A stretch of DNA of 64,000 nt from Kumtagia sp044326205 (GTDB lineage: Bacteria > Pseudomonadota > Alphaproteobacteria > Rhizobiales > Rhizobiaceae): contig NZ_JBIRCY010000032.1 of assembly GCF_044326205.1 (NCBI RefSeq), positions 1 to 64,000 on the forward strand, written 5' to 3'. Every line of letters starts with the position of its first letter. Position 1 is the stretch's first letter. The notes beneath the pieces are model-generated. The model was not told the DNA's origin and made no database searches. It worked only from the letters and a program-made list of their open reading frames with translations. Shown here piece after piece: positions 15,957 through 25,860 of the stretch. The position numbers were made by a program, and so were the translations under genes.

Positions 15957-17741
15957 CTAACCTTCCGCCGGCAGCGTCATGACAAAACGCGCGCCCCGGA
16001 CCTCGCCGGGCTTGGTGCCGGGGATGTTTTCCGCCGTCAGGCGGCCGCCATGCGCCTCGGCGATCTGGCGGCTGATCGACAGGCCGAGACCGGAATTCTG
16101 GCCGAAGGCCTCGGCGGAGGGACGGTCCGTGTAGAACCGCTCGAAGATGCGATCGATGGCGTCCGGGCGGATGCCAGGCCCGTTGTCGTCGACGGTGACC
16201 ACATTGAATTTCCCGGCGCGCGACAGCGTGACCGTGATGTGGCCGCGCTCCTCAGGCACGAAGGAACGGGCATTCTCGACGAGATTGGTAATGACCTGTC
16301 CGAGCCGAAGATCGTGGCCCATGACATGATAGCTCTTCACGCCCTGCGGCAGTTTTGCCGCCTTGAACTCGATCGCCACCTTGCGCTTGTGCCTTGTCCC
16401 CTCCTGCGCCACCGACACGAGATCCGAAACCAGCTTCTTCAGATCCACCGGCTCCGCATCCTCGCGGGCAAGCTCGGCGTCGAGGCGCGAGGCGTCGGAA
16501 ATGTCGGTGATCAGCCGGTCGAGGCGGCGCACGTCGTGCTGGATGATTTCCATCAGCCGGCCGCGCGAGGTCTCGTTCTTGGCGATCGGCAAGGTTTCCA
16601 CGGCGCTGCGCAACGATGTGAGGGGGTTCTTCAGTTCATGCGCGACGTCTGCTGCGAAACTTTCGATGGCCTCGATGCGGGCGTAGAGCGCGTTGGTCAT
16701 GCCGCGCACCGCGACCGACAGATTGCCGATCTCGTCCTGGCGGTCGGAGAAATCCGGGATCTCCTCGCGGCTCTTGACGCCACGCCGCACCCGCACCGCC
16801 GCCGCCGACAGCCGCCGCAGCGGATTGGCGATGGTGGAGGCGAGCAGCATGGACAGGATCGCCATGACCAGCGCCGCCACGCCAAAGACGCGCAGGATCG
16901 CCTTGCGCTCGGCCGCGACGATCTTGTCGATGTCGCCGCCCTCGGTCGAAAGCATCAGCACGCCTAGCACCGCACGGAACCGCTGGATCGGCACGGCGAC
17001 CGAGACAATCTCCTCGCCCTTCTCGCTGACGCGCACAACGGTCGACGGACTGCCGCTCAGCGCGTTCATGACTTCCGGATAGGCGGCGCCGTTACCGCCC
17101 GGCTGCTCGCGGTAGATCGGAAGCTCGGAATCGCGAAAGAGGTCGAAGACGAATTTTTCGATCCGGTCGGCGAAGCTGGGTTGCTCATCGTCGACGGGCG
17201 GCAGGTCATAGCGCAGGATCTGGCCGCGCGAATAGAGATGGCGCGAATCGAGCAGCAGGTTGGCGTCGCGGTCGTAGATGCGGGCGCGCGTCCGGGTCGG
17301 CGAGATCAGCCGCTTGAGCAGCGGCGCGACCCGCTCCGGATTGATCGGGAAATCCAGATTGTCGAGCTGGTCGCTGCCCGGCCCGAGACTCTCGCCGGCC
17401 TGCAACTCCAGCAGCTTTTCCGGATCGATCGAGATCGAATCGGTCTCGACCGTGGCGGAAGAAGCGACGGCGCCGGCGATGATCTCGCCCTGCGTCATCA
17501 AGCTCTCGACGCGGGCGTCGATTAGCCCGTCGCGAAAGGTGTTGAGGTAGAGGATGCCGGCGACCAGAACCGCAAGGCCGGCGAGGTTGAGGAAGAGGAT
17601 GCGGCGCGTCAGGCTGGAGAAGACGTGATGGCCGAGGAAGCGGCGCATCGGCACGGTGACCATGCCCAGCGCCCGCGCCAAAAAACCGCGCGGCCGCTTC
17701 ACAGCGACCGCCGGTTTCTCTAGCTGCAAGTCTATCGCCAT
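15957..17741 (-). CDS. chvG: ChvG (ExoS)-type sensor histidine kinase
   Basis: A 594-residue inner-membrane sensor. A transmembrane segment (FLNLAGLAVLVAGILYL) follows a basic N-terminus. A periplasmic domain of about 200 residues comes next, then a second segment near residue 285, HAMP, a HisKA domain with DVAHELKNPL near residue 367, and HATPase motifs (NLVENA, DNGPGI, GLGLSI). ChvG senses acid and envelope change, is held by the periplasmic inhibitor ExoR, and controls motility, succinoglycan and acid adaptation through ChvI. It starts 20 bases after the chvI stop. Confidence 0.95.
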   Translation of the reverse strand: MAIDLQLEKPAVAVKRPRGFLARALGMVTVPMRRFLGHHVFSSLTRRILFLNLAGLAVLVAGILYLNTFRDGLIDARVESLMTQGEIIAGAVASSATVETDSISIDPEKLLELQAGESLGPGSDQLDNLDFPINPERVAPLLKRLISPTRTRARIYDRDANLLLDSRHLYSRGQILRYDLPPVDDEQPSFADRIEKFVFDLFRDSELPIYREQPGGNGAAYPEVMNALSGSPSTVVRVSEKGEEIVSVAVPIQRFRAVLGVLMLSTEGGDIDKIVAAERKAILRVFGVAALVMAILSMLLASTIANPLRRLSAAAVRVRRGVKSREEIPDFSDRQDEIGNLSVAVRGMTNALYARIEAIESFAADVAHELKNPLTSLRSAVETLPIAKNETSRGRLMEIIQHDVRRLDRLITDISDASRLDAELAREDAEPVDLKKLVSDLVSVAQEGTRHKRKVAIEFKAAKLPQGVKSYHVMGHDLRLGQVITNLVENARSFVPEERGHITVTLSRAGKFNVVTVDDNGPGIRPDAIDRIFERFYTDRPSAEAFGQNSGLGLSISRQIAEAHGGRLTAENIPGTKPGEVRGARFVMTLPAEG

Positions 17742-17761
17742 CCCGTACCGGTCCTGCCAGC

Positions 17762-18463
17762 TCAGGCCTCGCGGAAGCGGTAGCCCACGCCGTAGAGCGT
17801 CTCGATCATCTCGAAGTCGTCGTCGACAGCCTTGAACTTCTTGCGAAGCCGCTTGATGTGGCTGTCGATGGTGCGATCGTCGACATAAACCTGCTCATCA
17901 TAGGCCGAATCCATCAGCGCGTCACGACTCTTGACGACGCCGGGGCGCTGGGCAAGCGAATGCAGGATCAGGAACTCCGTGACGGTGAGCGTCACCGGCT
18001 CGCCCTTCCAGGTGCAGGTGTGGCGCTCCTGGTCCATGACGAGTTGGCCGCGCTCCAGCGATTTCGCCTGCTGGCTGGGCGTCTTGGCGGCCGCCTCGCG
18101 GGCGCTGGCGCGGCGCAGCACGGCCCGCACGCGCTCGACCAGCAGCCGCTGCGAGAAGGGCTTTCTGATGAAGTCGTCGGCGCCCATCTTGAGGCCGAAA
18201 AGCTCGTCGATCTCGTCGTCCTTGGAGGTCAGGAAGATGACCGGCAGGTCGGTCTTCTGGCGCAGCCGGCGCAGCAGTTCCATGCCGTCCATGCGCGGCA
18301 TCTTGATGTCGAGGATGGCGAGGTTCGGCGGTCGCGCCGCAAATCCCTCGAGCGCGGAGGCTCCATCGGTATAGGTCTCGACGCGGTAGCCTTCCGACTC
18401 CAGTGCGATCGACACAGAGGTCAGGATGTTACGGTCGTCGTCGACAAGCGCGATCGTTGCCAT
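17762..18463 (-). CDS. chvI: ChvI response regulator (OmpR/PhoB type)
   Basis: 233 residues. The receiver domain has the acidic pocket VDDD at residues 7-10 and phosphoacceptor Asp52 in LAILDIKMPRMDG. The conserved Lys is near residue 102 (IRKPF). A winged-helix DNA-binding domain follows (VYVDDRTIDSHIKRLRKKF). The start ATG at 18463 (MATIALVDDDRN) fits the family; an upstream ATG would add six residues. ChvI is normally near pckA in rhizobia; here 4 kb of other genes intervene. It is first in the chvI-chvG-hprK-PTS run. Confidence 0.95.
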   Translation of the reverse strand: MATIALVDDDRNILTSVSIALESEGYRVETYTDGASALEGFAARPPNLAILDIKMPRMDGMELLRRLRQKTDLPVIFLTSKDDEIDELFGLKMGADDFIRKPFSQRLLVERVRAVLRRASAREAAAKTPSQQAKSLERGQLVMDQERHTCTWKGEPVTLTVTEFLILHSLAQRPGVVKSRDALMDSAYDEQVYVDDRTIDSHIKRLRKKFKAVDDDFEMIETLYGVGYRFREA

Positions 18464-18774
18464 TTCAAGCGGCTCCCTCATGTGCGGGCGTCCCTTCCAG
18501 CATCAAGAAGAGGCTATTGGCGGACAAATTGAGTACAAATTGTGGCACGGCTTTCTTTCCATGTCACGGCACGCCATGCGGCACAACCCCAGAAAGATGC
18601 GCCGGCTAGCCTGACAACGCATTGACGGCGCAACGGTTTCGTCTGCACCGGTCGCGCGAATACTGCGCGAATATCAGGCGACAACTGGGTTTCGCCGCTG
18701 AATTTGCTGTCGTCTCCATCGCGGAAAACGGTGGCTGAACGCCAGCGTCACGATCCCGTGAGCAGCCCGGAATA
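18464..18774. other. Gene-free region upstream of chvI
   Basis: About 310 bases lie between the chvI start and the hairpin after the M24-like gene. It should hold the chvI promoter. I could not place clear -35/-10 elements and saw no RNA gene. Confidence 0.5.
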
Positions 18775-18810
18775 GCACCGTTTGCCTGGTTCGAACCGGC
18801 GGGACGGTGC
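18775..18810 (-). terminator. Hairpin closing the M24-like gene
   Basis: GCACCGT (18775-18781) pairs with ACGGTGC (18804-18810). Inside, a further GCC.GGTT/AACC.GGC stem surrounds TCGA. It begins one base past the stop of the minus-strand gene. There is no T run, so it is a probable but weak terminator or 3' stabiliser. Confidence 0.45.
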
Positions 18811-18811
18811 C

Positions 18812-20176
18812 CTAAGTACGCGCGAGAAGATGGTCCGGCTTCAGCCAGAAGGGCGGCAGGCAGAGCGGCGTCGAGGACAGCGGCAGGATGTTTTCGCGCA
18901 CCTCCACGCCAAGTTCATCGCGCATGAAGGCGCGGCGGGCTTTTATACGCGCAAAGCACTCCGGATGGCGCGATTTCAGCTCGTCCCGCAAACCCTGGTC
19001 GGCGAAGGTGACGGGATCCTCGCAATTGAGCGTCCAGCCAGCGGGCATCGGCACCGGGATGACGTCGACCTGGAACGGCATGCCGGAGGCAAGTTTTTCC
19101 GCCGAGCCGAGCCGCACCGGGCTGTGCATCCATTCCTCGTGGCCGGTCAGATGGCCGGGATTGAGCGCGGAGCGGAGCCCGCCTTCCTCAAGCTTGCCGA
19201 CGACCGCCTCGTACAGCGAGCCGCCTGTGACGCCGATGTCGGCGGTCTCGTACCAGGCCAGCAATCCCTCGAAATAGGCGGAAGCGGTTTTCTGGAAGGC
19301 TTCGTTGCCGGTATCGAACAGGCCGGCGCGCGACGAAAGGGCGCCCCAGTAGCCGATGGCTGAGGTAACACCGTCGCCGCGTGAAAACTTTCGGCCGATC
19401 GGGCCGCGCAGGCCGATGACTGTCTCGCCGGGGCCGGCCGACGCCAGCATTGTGTGGACGTTGAGCGGATCGCCGGCATAGTTCATGCGTGCGGCCGCCG
19501 AAAATTCGTCGTCTCCTTCGCGCACGCCGGAAACGATGCGCCACAGCGCCAGCGAGACGCGGGTCGAGGCCCATTCGAAGGCGGCGATCTGGTCGGCATC
19601 GATGACAGCGCGCAGGCCGGTCTCGGGATGCATCAGGATCGAGGTGACGTCGCGGAGCGTGCCGGCCGGGCCGACCAGGCGTTCGAACATGCGGACATGG
19701 ACGGCCGGCACGAAGAAGGCGCCTTGCGGCTCGTCATCCTCCTGCGGCTCCAGATACTTCCAGCCGACCAACCCGACGCTGTCGCCTGTGCGCAGGCCCG
19801 CATCGCGCAGCCTGTCGGCGAGGCGAGGATGGCGCGTCCGGTCCTGCCCCATCAGACTGAGCGACTGGGCCATCAGCACGGTCAGGCCCGGGAGGCCGGC
19901 GAGCGATGCATAACTTTCCGACTCGTTGCCCGTGAGCAGAATGCGCTCGCCCTTCGGGCCGAGCAGCAGGAACGCTTCCTCGAAACGCGGCTCGAAACCG
20001 GTCAGGAAGACGATGTTTCCGAAATGCTCGCGGTCGGCATAGACGGCGAGCCAGTCGCAGCCGGCGCGTTCGTAGGCTGTCTTGGCCCGCGCCTCATAGG
20101 TCGACGCCGGCACCTGCGGCTGGCTGCCGAGTGGACCAAAATCCGGCAACGCCACTTTCCTGAGTTCAACAGCCAT
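18812..20176 (-). CDS. M24-family (creatinase/prolidase fold) protein lacking key metal ligands
   Basis: 454 residues. The N-terminal half resembles the creatinase-type domain (NIVFLTGFEPRFEEAFLLL). The C-terminal half has the pita-bread fold signature GHLTGHEEWMHSPV and an ED pair in LNCEDPVTF. The usual two metal-binding aspartates are not seen: the stretch that should read D.G...D..R is AIGYWGALSSRAG. Peptidase activity is therefore doubtful. The start ATG at 20176 (MAVELRKV) has GAGGGAGGGC upstream. It is divergent from a class I aminotransferase gene 94 bases away. The true substrate is unknown. Confidence 0.75.
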   Translation of the reverse strand: MAVELRKVALPDFGPLGSQPQVPASTYEARAKTAYERAGCDWLAVYADREHFGNIVFLTGFEPRFEEAFLLLGPKGERILLTGNESESYASLAGLPGLTVLMAQSLSLMGQDRTRHPRLADRLRDAGLRTGDSVGLVGWKYLEPQEDDEPQGAFFVPAVHVRMFERLVGPAGTLRDVTSILMHPETGLRAVIDADQIAAFEWASTRVSLALWRIVSGVREGDDEFSAAARMNYAGDPLNVHTMLASAGPGETVIGLRGPIGRKFSRGDGVTSAIGYWGALSSRAGLFDTGNEAFQKTASAYFEGLLAWYETADIGVTGGSLYEAVVGKLEEGGLRSALNPGHLTGHEEWMHSPVRLGSAEKLASGMPFQVDVIPVPMPAGWTLNCEDPVTFADQGLRDELKSRHPECFARIKARRAFMRDELGVEVRENILPLSSTPLCLPPFWLKPDHLLART

Positions 20177-20270
20177 CCCTGCCCTCCCTCGAATCGTCTG
20201 CACCTATCAAATCCGGGTTTTTGCAGCCAGTCGATATGCTAGGGGGCTTCGTGCAAGCGAGGGGACGATC

Positions 20271-21377
20271 ATGAACTACGCCAGAATGGTGATCGAGAAG
20301 GAAGCGCCGGAGGAATACGGCTATGACCGCATCCGCTTCAATCTGTCGGAAAGCTCAATCGCCGACCGCAAGCTCTCGGATTTCGGTTTTTCCCTCCCCG
20401 ACCTGACGCTCTTCTATGGCGAGCATCGCGGAGAGCCCGAGCTTCGAAAGCTGATCGCCACTCAGGACGAAGGAATCTCGCCCAACGACGTGCTGGTGAC
20501 TGCCGGGGCAGCCGGAGCGCTGTTCATCATCGCAACCACGCTGCTTTCGGCCAACGACCATCTCGTCGTGGTGCGGCCCAACTACGCCACCAACATCGAG
20601 ACGCCCAAGGCGATCGGCTGCGAGATCAGCTATATCGACCTCTCCTTCGACGACGGTTTCGCCGTCGACCTGAAGCGGATCGAGGCGGCGCTGAAGCCGA
20701 AGACAAAGCTGATCAGCGTCACCTGCCCGCACAATCCGACCGGCACGATGATGGGCGAGGCGGACCTGACGGCACTGGTGGCGCTGGCGGAGAGCTATGG
20801 CTGCCGGCTGCTGGTCGACGAAACCTATCGCGACCTGAGCTATGGTCGCCACCTGCCCGCCGCCGCCTCGCTCAGCCGCAATGCGATTAGCGTTTCGTCG
20901 CTGTCGAAAGCCTTTGGCATCCCCGGTATCCGCATCGGCTGGCTAGTCACTCGCGACGCCGAACTCTACGAACGCTTCCTCGCCGCCAAGGAGCAGATCG
21001 GCATTTGCGGCAGCGTCATCGACGAATGTATCGCGCGCTCCATGCTGGAGCAGCGAGGCCAGTTCCTGGCTGCGGTCATGCCTGAAATGGCCCGCCGCCG
21101 CGACATCGTGCAGGACTGGATCGACGGCGAGACGCTGGTCGACTGGATCAGGCCGGAAGGCGGCGTGGTCGGTTTTCCACGGCTGAATGTCGGCCCGGAT
21201 TTCGATCTCGACGCCTTTTATGTCCGGCTGCTTGAGCGCCACGGCACCTATGTCGGCCCCGGCCACTGGTTCGACATGCCGAAGTGTTTTTTCCGCATCG
21301 GATTTGGCTGGCCGACCGAAGCGGAGTTGCGCGGCGGCCTCGCCGCGATCTCCGCCGCACTGCGCGACGCAGCCTGA
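20271..21377 (+). CDS. Class I/II PLP aminotransferase
   Basis: 368 residues. A fold-type I PLP enzyme with the PLP lysine at position 213 in SSLSKAFGIPGIRIGW. The CPHNPTGT substrate/cofactor motif is near residue 157, DETYRDLSYG holds the cofactor Asp near residue 184, and a C-terminal arginine region (FFRIGFG) is present. The ATG has GAGGGGACG upstream. The next gene starts 20 bases downstream, so the two PLP genes form an operon. The substrate is not evident. The short N-terminus and NLSESSIADRKLSDF are similar to small aminotransferases acting on unusual amino acids, which is only a loose resemblance. Confidence 0.88.
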   Translation: MNYARMVIEKEAPEEYGYDRIRFNLSESSIADRKLSDFGFSLPDLTLFYGEHRGEPELRKLIATQDEGISPNDVLVTAGAAGALFIIATTLLSANDHLVVVRPNYATNIETPKAIGCEISYIDLSFDDGFAVDLKRIEAALKPKTKLISVTCPHNPTGTMMGEADLTALVALAESYGCRLLVDETYRDLSYGRHLPAAASLSRNAISVSSLSKAFGIPGIRIGWLVTRDAELYERFLAAKEQIGICGSVIDECIARSMLEQRGQFLAAVMPEMARRRDIVQDWIDGETLVDWIRPEGGVVGFPRLNVGPDFDLDAFYVRLLERHGTYVGPGHWFDMPKCFFRIGFGWPTEAELRGGLAAISAALRDAA

Positions 21378-21397
21378 CCGGTCAACGAGAGACGATC

Positions 21398-22663
21398 ATG
21401 CCCATCGACATCGAGAAAATACGCTCGCAATTCCCGTCGCTTGCGGTGACCGACGACAACCGGGCGCGAATCTATTTCGATAATCCCGGCGGCACCCAGG
21501 TGCCGCGGATCGTCATCGACCGCATGACCGACTGCCTGATCCGCAACAACGCCAATCTGGGCGGCGCCTTCGCCAGCTCTATCGGCGCCGGGGCAATCAT
21601 CGACGGCGCACGCGCGGCGATGGCCGATTTCGTCAATGCCACCTCGCCGGACGAAATCGTGTTCGGCCAGAACATGACGACGCTGACTTTTTCCATGTCG
21701 CGCTCGCTCGGCCGTCGGTTCACGGCCGGCGACGAGATCGTGCTGACCCGCATGGACCATGACGGCAACGTATCGCCCTGGCTTCTGCTGGCGCGCGATC
21801 TCGGGTTGACGGTGAAGTGGCTTGATTTCAATCCCGAGACGTTCGAGTTCGACCTTGCGGATTTCGCAGCGGTGCTCGGTCCCAGGACGCGGCTGGTCGC
21901 CGTCAACCACGCCAGCAACGCCACCGGCACGATCAACGATGTCAAGGCGATCAGCCGGATGGCCAAGGAGGCCGGCGCGCTGGTCTATGTCGATTCCGTC
22001 CAATACGCGCCGCATGGCAGCAACGACGTGCAGGACATCGGCTGCGATTTCCTGGTGTGCTCCGCCTACAAGTTCTTTGGCCCGCACCAGAGCATCTTGT
22101 GGGGCCGTGCCGAGCTGCTGGCGGAACTGGAAGCCTACAAGGTGCGGCCGGCTGCCAGCACCGGCCCGGAAAAATTCGAAACCGGCACGCAGAGCCATGA
22201 GGGGCTGGCCGGCGTGACCGCGGCGGTCGATTATTTCGCCGGCATCGGTGCAACGATGGGGGCGGACCAGCACGCCCGCCATGCTGGCTTCTCCGGGCGT
22301 CGGCGCGATGTGCGGGCGGCAATGGACGTGCTTTTCGCCTATGAGAAGACGCTTGCGGAACGGCTGATCGATGGCCTGACTGCCCTGCCCGACGTGACCA
22401 TACAGGGCATCACCGCGCCGGAGGCGATGGGCCGCCGCGTGCCGACCATATCCTTCACCACGCCGCGCCATGCGCCCCGCGCACTGGCCGAGGCACTTGC
22501 CGCAGAGAACGTGTTTGCCTGGAGCGGCCACAATTATGCCGTTGAAGCGATCGGCCGGCTGGGATTGGCGGAAAAAGGCGGCGTGCTGCGGCTCGGCTTG
22601 GCGCACTACAACACGGCCGCAGAAGTCGACATCGTCATCGATGCGCTGCGCCGCGTCATGTAA
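21398..22663 (+). CDS. Class V aminotransferase, cysteine-desulfurase-like (VC1184-type)
   Basis: 421 residues. A fold-type I PLP enzyme of the NifS/SufS superfamily. The PLP lysine is Lys225 in CSAYKFFGPHQS, preceded by the aspartate/histidine region VDSVQYAPHG. The N-terminal IYFDNPGGTQVP and the segment FAWSGHNYAVEAIGRLGL resemble the cysteine-desulfurase-like VC1184 subfamily (TIGR01976 as I recall it). No Suf/Isc genes are near, so an Fe-S role is not supported by context. The start at 21398 (MPIDIEKIRSQFP) was preferred; an upstream in-frame start lies inside the previous gene. Confidence 0.88.
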   Translation: MPIDIEKIRSQFPSLAVTDDNRARIYFDNPGGTQVPRIVIDRMTDCLIRNNANLGGAFASSIGAGAIIDGARAAMADFVNATSPDEIVFGQNMTTLTFSMSRSLGRRFTAGDEIVLTRMDHDGNVSPWLLLARDLGLTVKWLDFNPETFEFDLADFAAVLGPRTRLVAVNHASNATGTINDVKAISRMAKEAGALVYVDSVQYAPHGSNDVQDIGCDFLVCSAYKFFGPHQSILWGRAELLAELEAYKVRPAASTGPEKFETGTQSHEGLAGVTAAVDYFAGIGATMGADQHARHAGFSGRRRDVRAAMDVLFAYEKTLAERLIDGLTALPDVTIQGITAPEAMGRRVPTISFTTPRHAPRALAEALAAENVFAWSGHNYAVEAIGRLGLAEKGGVLRLGLAHYNTAAEVDIVIDALRRVM

Positions 22664-22752
22664 ACCTGTCTACCGGCACCCTGGCGCTTTCATCGGCATC
22701 TGCCCAAACGACGTGCCCACGGCTTGTGCAGCCGTGGCAGGCGCAAGGATTT

Positions 22753-22800
22753 TTTAAACGATTTAAACGATTTCAAAATCTTTAAATCGATTAATCATTT
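22753..22800. promoter_or_regulatory. Iterated TTTAAA sites upstream of pckA
   Basis: Within 48 bases TTTAAA occurs at 22753, 22762 and 22781 and TTTCAAA at 22771, mostly separated by CGA or TCGA. This gives a 9-10-base period and a perfect TTTAAA-CGA-TTTAAA inverted repeat. TTAAATCGATTAA follows. The block ends about 117 bases before the pckA ATG. It probably holds the pckA promoter and an operator. Rhizobial pckA is known to be controlled by the LacI-type PckR, but assignment to it is inference. Confidence 0.5.
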
Positions 22801-22916
22801 GATATGACTATGCTTTTCTGATTTCGAGAACCGTCGGCTCGACAGGATCGAGCGGCAGCAATCTCATATCCCGGCGATTTGCCGGGACGGCGCACACCCA
22901 CCAGTTCGAGGGAAAG

Positions 22917-24527
<1,611 letters not shown>

Positions 24528-24549
24528 GCACTCTTACGTCGACACATTT

Positions 24550-24581
24550 GGCCCGGCCGCCGCGCCGGGCCTTTTCTTTTT
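24550..24581 (+). terminator. Rho-independent terminator of pckA
   Basis: GGCCCGGC (24550-24557) pairs perfectly with GCCGGGCC (24564-24571) across a six-base loop and is followed by TTTTCTTTTT. Confidence 0.92.
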
Positions 24582-24607
24582 GGCGCAGGCGCGCCATGTC
24601 TGGGCGC

Positions 24608-25045
24608 ATGAACCCGGACGAGATCATCAGCATAGCCGATGGCGTGGCCATCCATCCCGACGACCTGCAGGAGAGTTTTATCCGCTCCTCCGGCCCCGGC
24701 GGACAGAACGTCAACAAGGTGGCCACCGCCGTGCAATTGCGTTTCGACGCGGCGAACGCGCGCGGCCTGCCGGAGCGTGTGCGCGACCGGGTGATTCTTT
24801 TGGCCGGCCAGCGCGCCACCAAGGACGGCGTGATCGTCATCGAGGCGGACCGTTTTCGCACCCAGGAGCGCAACCGCGCGGACGCCCGCCAGCGGCTCGC
24901 CGCGCTGGTCGCCAAGGCGGCCGAACCACCACCGCCGCCGCGCAAGAAGACAAAACCGTCGAAGGGCGCGGTGGAACGCCGGCTGAAGTCAAAGGCCGGC
25001 CGCTCGACCGTGAAAAAACTGCGCGGCAAGGTCGGGGACGACTGA
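24608..25045 (+). CDS. arfB: ArfB (YaeJ)-type peptidyl-tRNA hydrolase
   Basis: 145 residues. ArfB enters stalled ribosomes lacking an in-frame stop codon and hydrolyses the peptidyl-tRNA with its GGQ loop. GGQ is at residues 31-33 in SSGPGGQNVNKVAT. The C-terminal tail is strongly basic (KKTKPSKGAVERRLKSKAG...), as needed to occupy the mRNA channel. An alternative ATG at 24596 would add four residues, and neither start has a strong ribosome site. It stands alone after the pckA terminator. It is distinguished from RF1/RF2 by size and lack of anticodon domain. Confidence 0.93.
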   Translation: MNPDEIISIADGVAIHPDDLQESFIRSSGPGGQNVNKVATAVQLRFDAANARGLPERVRDRVILLAGQRATKDGVIVIEADRFRTQERNRADARQRLAALVAKAAEPPPPPRKKTKPSKGAVERRLKSKAGRSTVKKLRGKVGDD

Positions 25046-25181
25046 GCGGCGGGCAGATTTCTGGAGGACCGGGTAAACCGTCTCCGGACGCTTCACGGGG
25101 TGTCGGCGCGCGCAACGCTTTTCATCCTGCCTTTTCGGTGCAAAGGTCGGCGCGACGTAATAGCCATGGAGTGCCACCACG

Positions 25182-25700
25182 ATGGGAATGTTCGACTTCG
25201 TGAAAAGTGTCGGCAAGAAGCTGGGCTTCGGCGACGACGACGATGCGGCGGCAAAGGCAGAGGCGCTGAAGAAGGAACTCGATTCGCACAAGCTCGGCAC
25301 CGAAAAGGTCGACGTCTCGGTCAAGGGTGACACGGTCGTGCTGAAGGGCGTGGTCAAGGACCAGTCGATCTTCGAGAAGGCCGTCATCGCCGTCGGCAAC
25401 ACGCTGGGCGTTTCCTCGGTCGAGGCGGAAGAGCTGAAGGTCGTGGCACCCGAATCGGGCCTGAAGCTCGAAACCACGGACCTGACCGATCTAGTGAGGG
25501 CTTCGACACCGGCCAAGGCGCCGGTCTTCTACACCGTCAAGAAGGGCGACAATCTCTGGAAGATCGCCGAGGCGAAGTATGGCAAGGGCAAGGGTGCCAG
25601 GAACACCGTGATCTTCGAGGCCAACAAGCCGATGCTGACGCATCCGGACAAAATCTATCCCGGCCAGGTGCTGCGCATTCCAGACATCGAGACGGCCTGA
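25182..25700 (+). CDS. BON-LysM protein (YgaU/Kbp-like)
   Basis: 172 residues. The N-terminal segment MGMFDFVKSVGKKLGF and a BON-like domain (about residues 25-90, VSVKGDTVVLKGVVKD) are followed by a C-terminal LysM domain (VFYTVKKGDNLWKIA, ending YPGQVLRIP). This order matches E. coli Kbp (YgaU), a small cytoplasmic potassium-binding protein. No signal peptide is visible, in agreement with that. It is monocistronic by spacing. A role in potassium or stress response is family-based inference. Confidence 0.9.
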   Translation: MGMFDFVKSVGKKLGFGDDDDAAAKAEALKKELDSHKLGTEKVDVSVKGDTVVLKGVVKDQSIFEKAVIAVGNTLGVSSVEAEELKVVAPESGLKLETTDLTDLVRASTPAKAPVFYTVKKGDNLWKIAEAKYGKGKGARNTVIFEANKPMLTHPDKIYPGQVLRIPDIETA

Positions 25701-25860
25701 TCCGGCAGAAGGCCGTTCCCTCCCGAAGCAGGTTTCGGGTCGTTTCCAAATGCGGGTCTGCTACGATTGACGGCCGTGCGAAGAGCGCGGCCGTTGTCAT
25801 TTGCATGATGTCGTTTGCAAACCGCATATTTCGAGGCGACGTCCGTAACGGGAATTAACC

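Noticed and set aside
18784..18800. GGTTCGAACC resembling a tRNA T-arm
   Set aside because: No acceptor, D or anticodon arms can be built around it; it is the inner part of a terminator-like hairpin.
21248..22606. 452-codon frame opposite the class V aminotransferase
   Set aside because: It is an antisense shadow with no motif; the plus-strand gene has clear PLP motifs.
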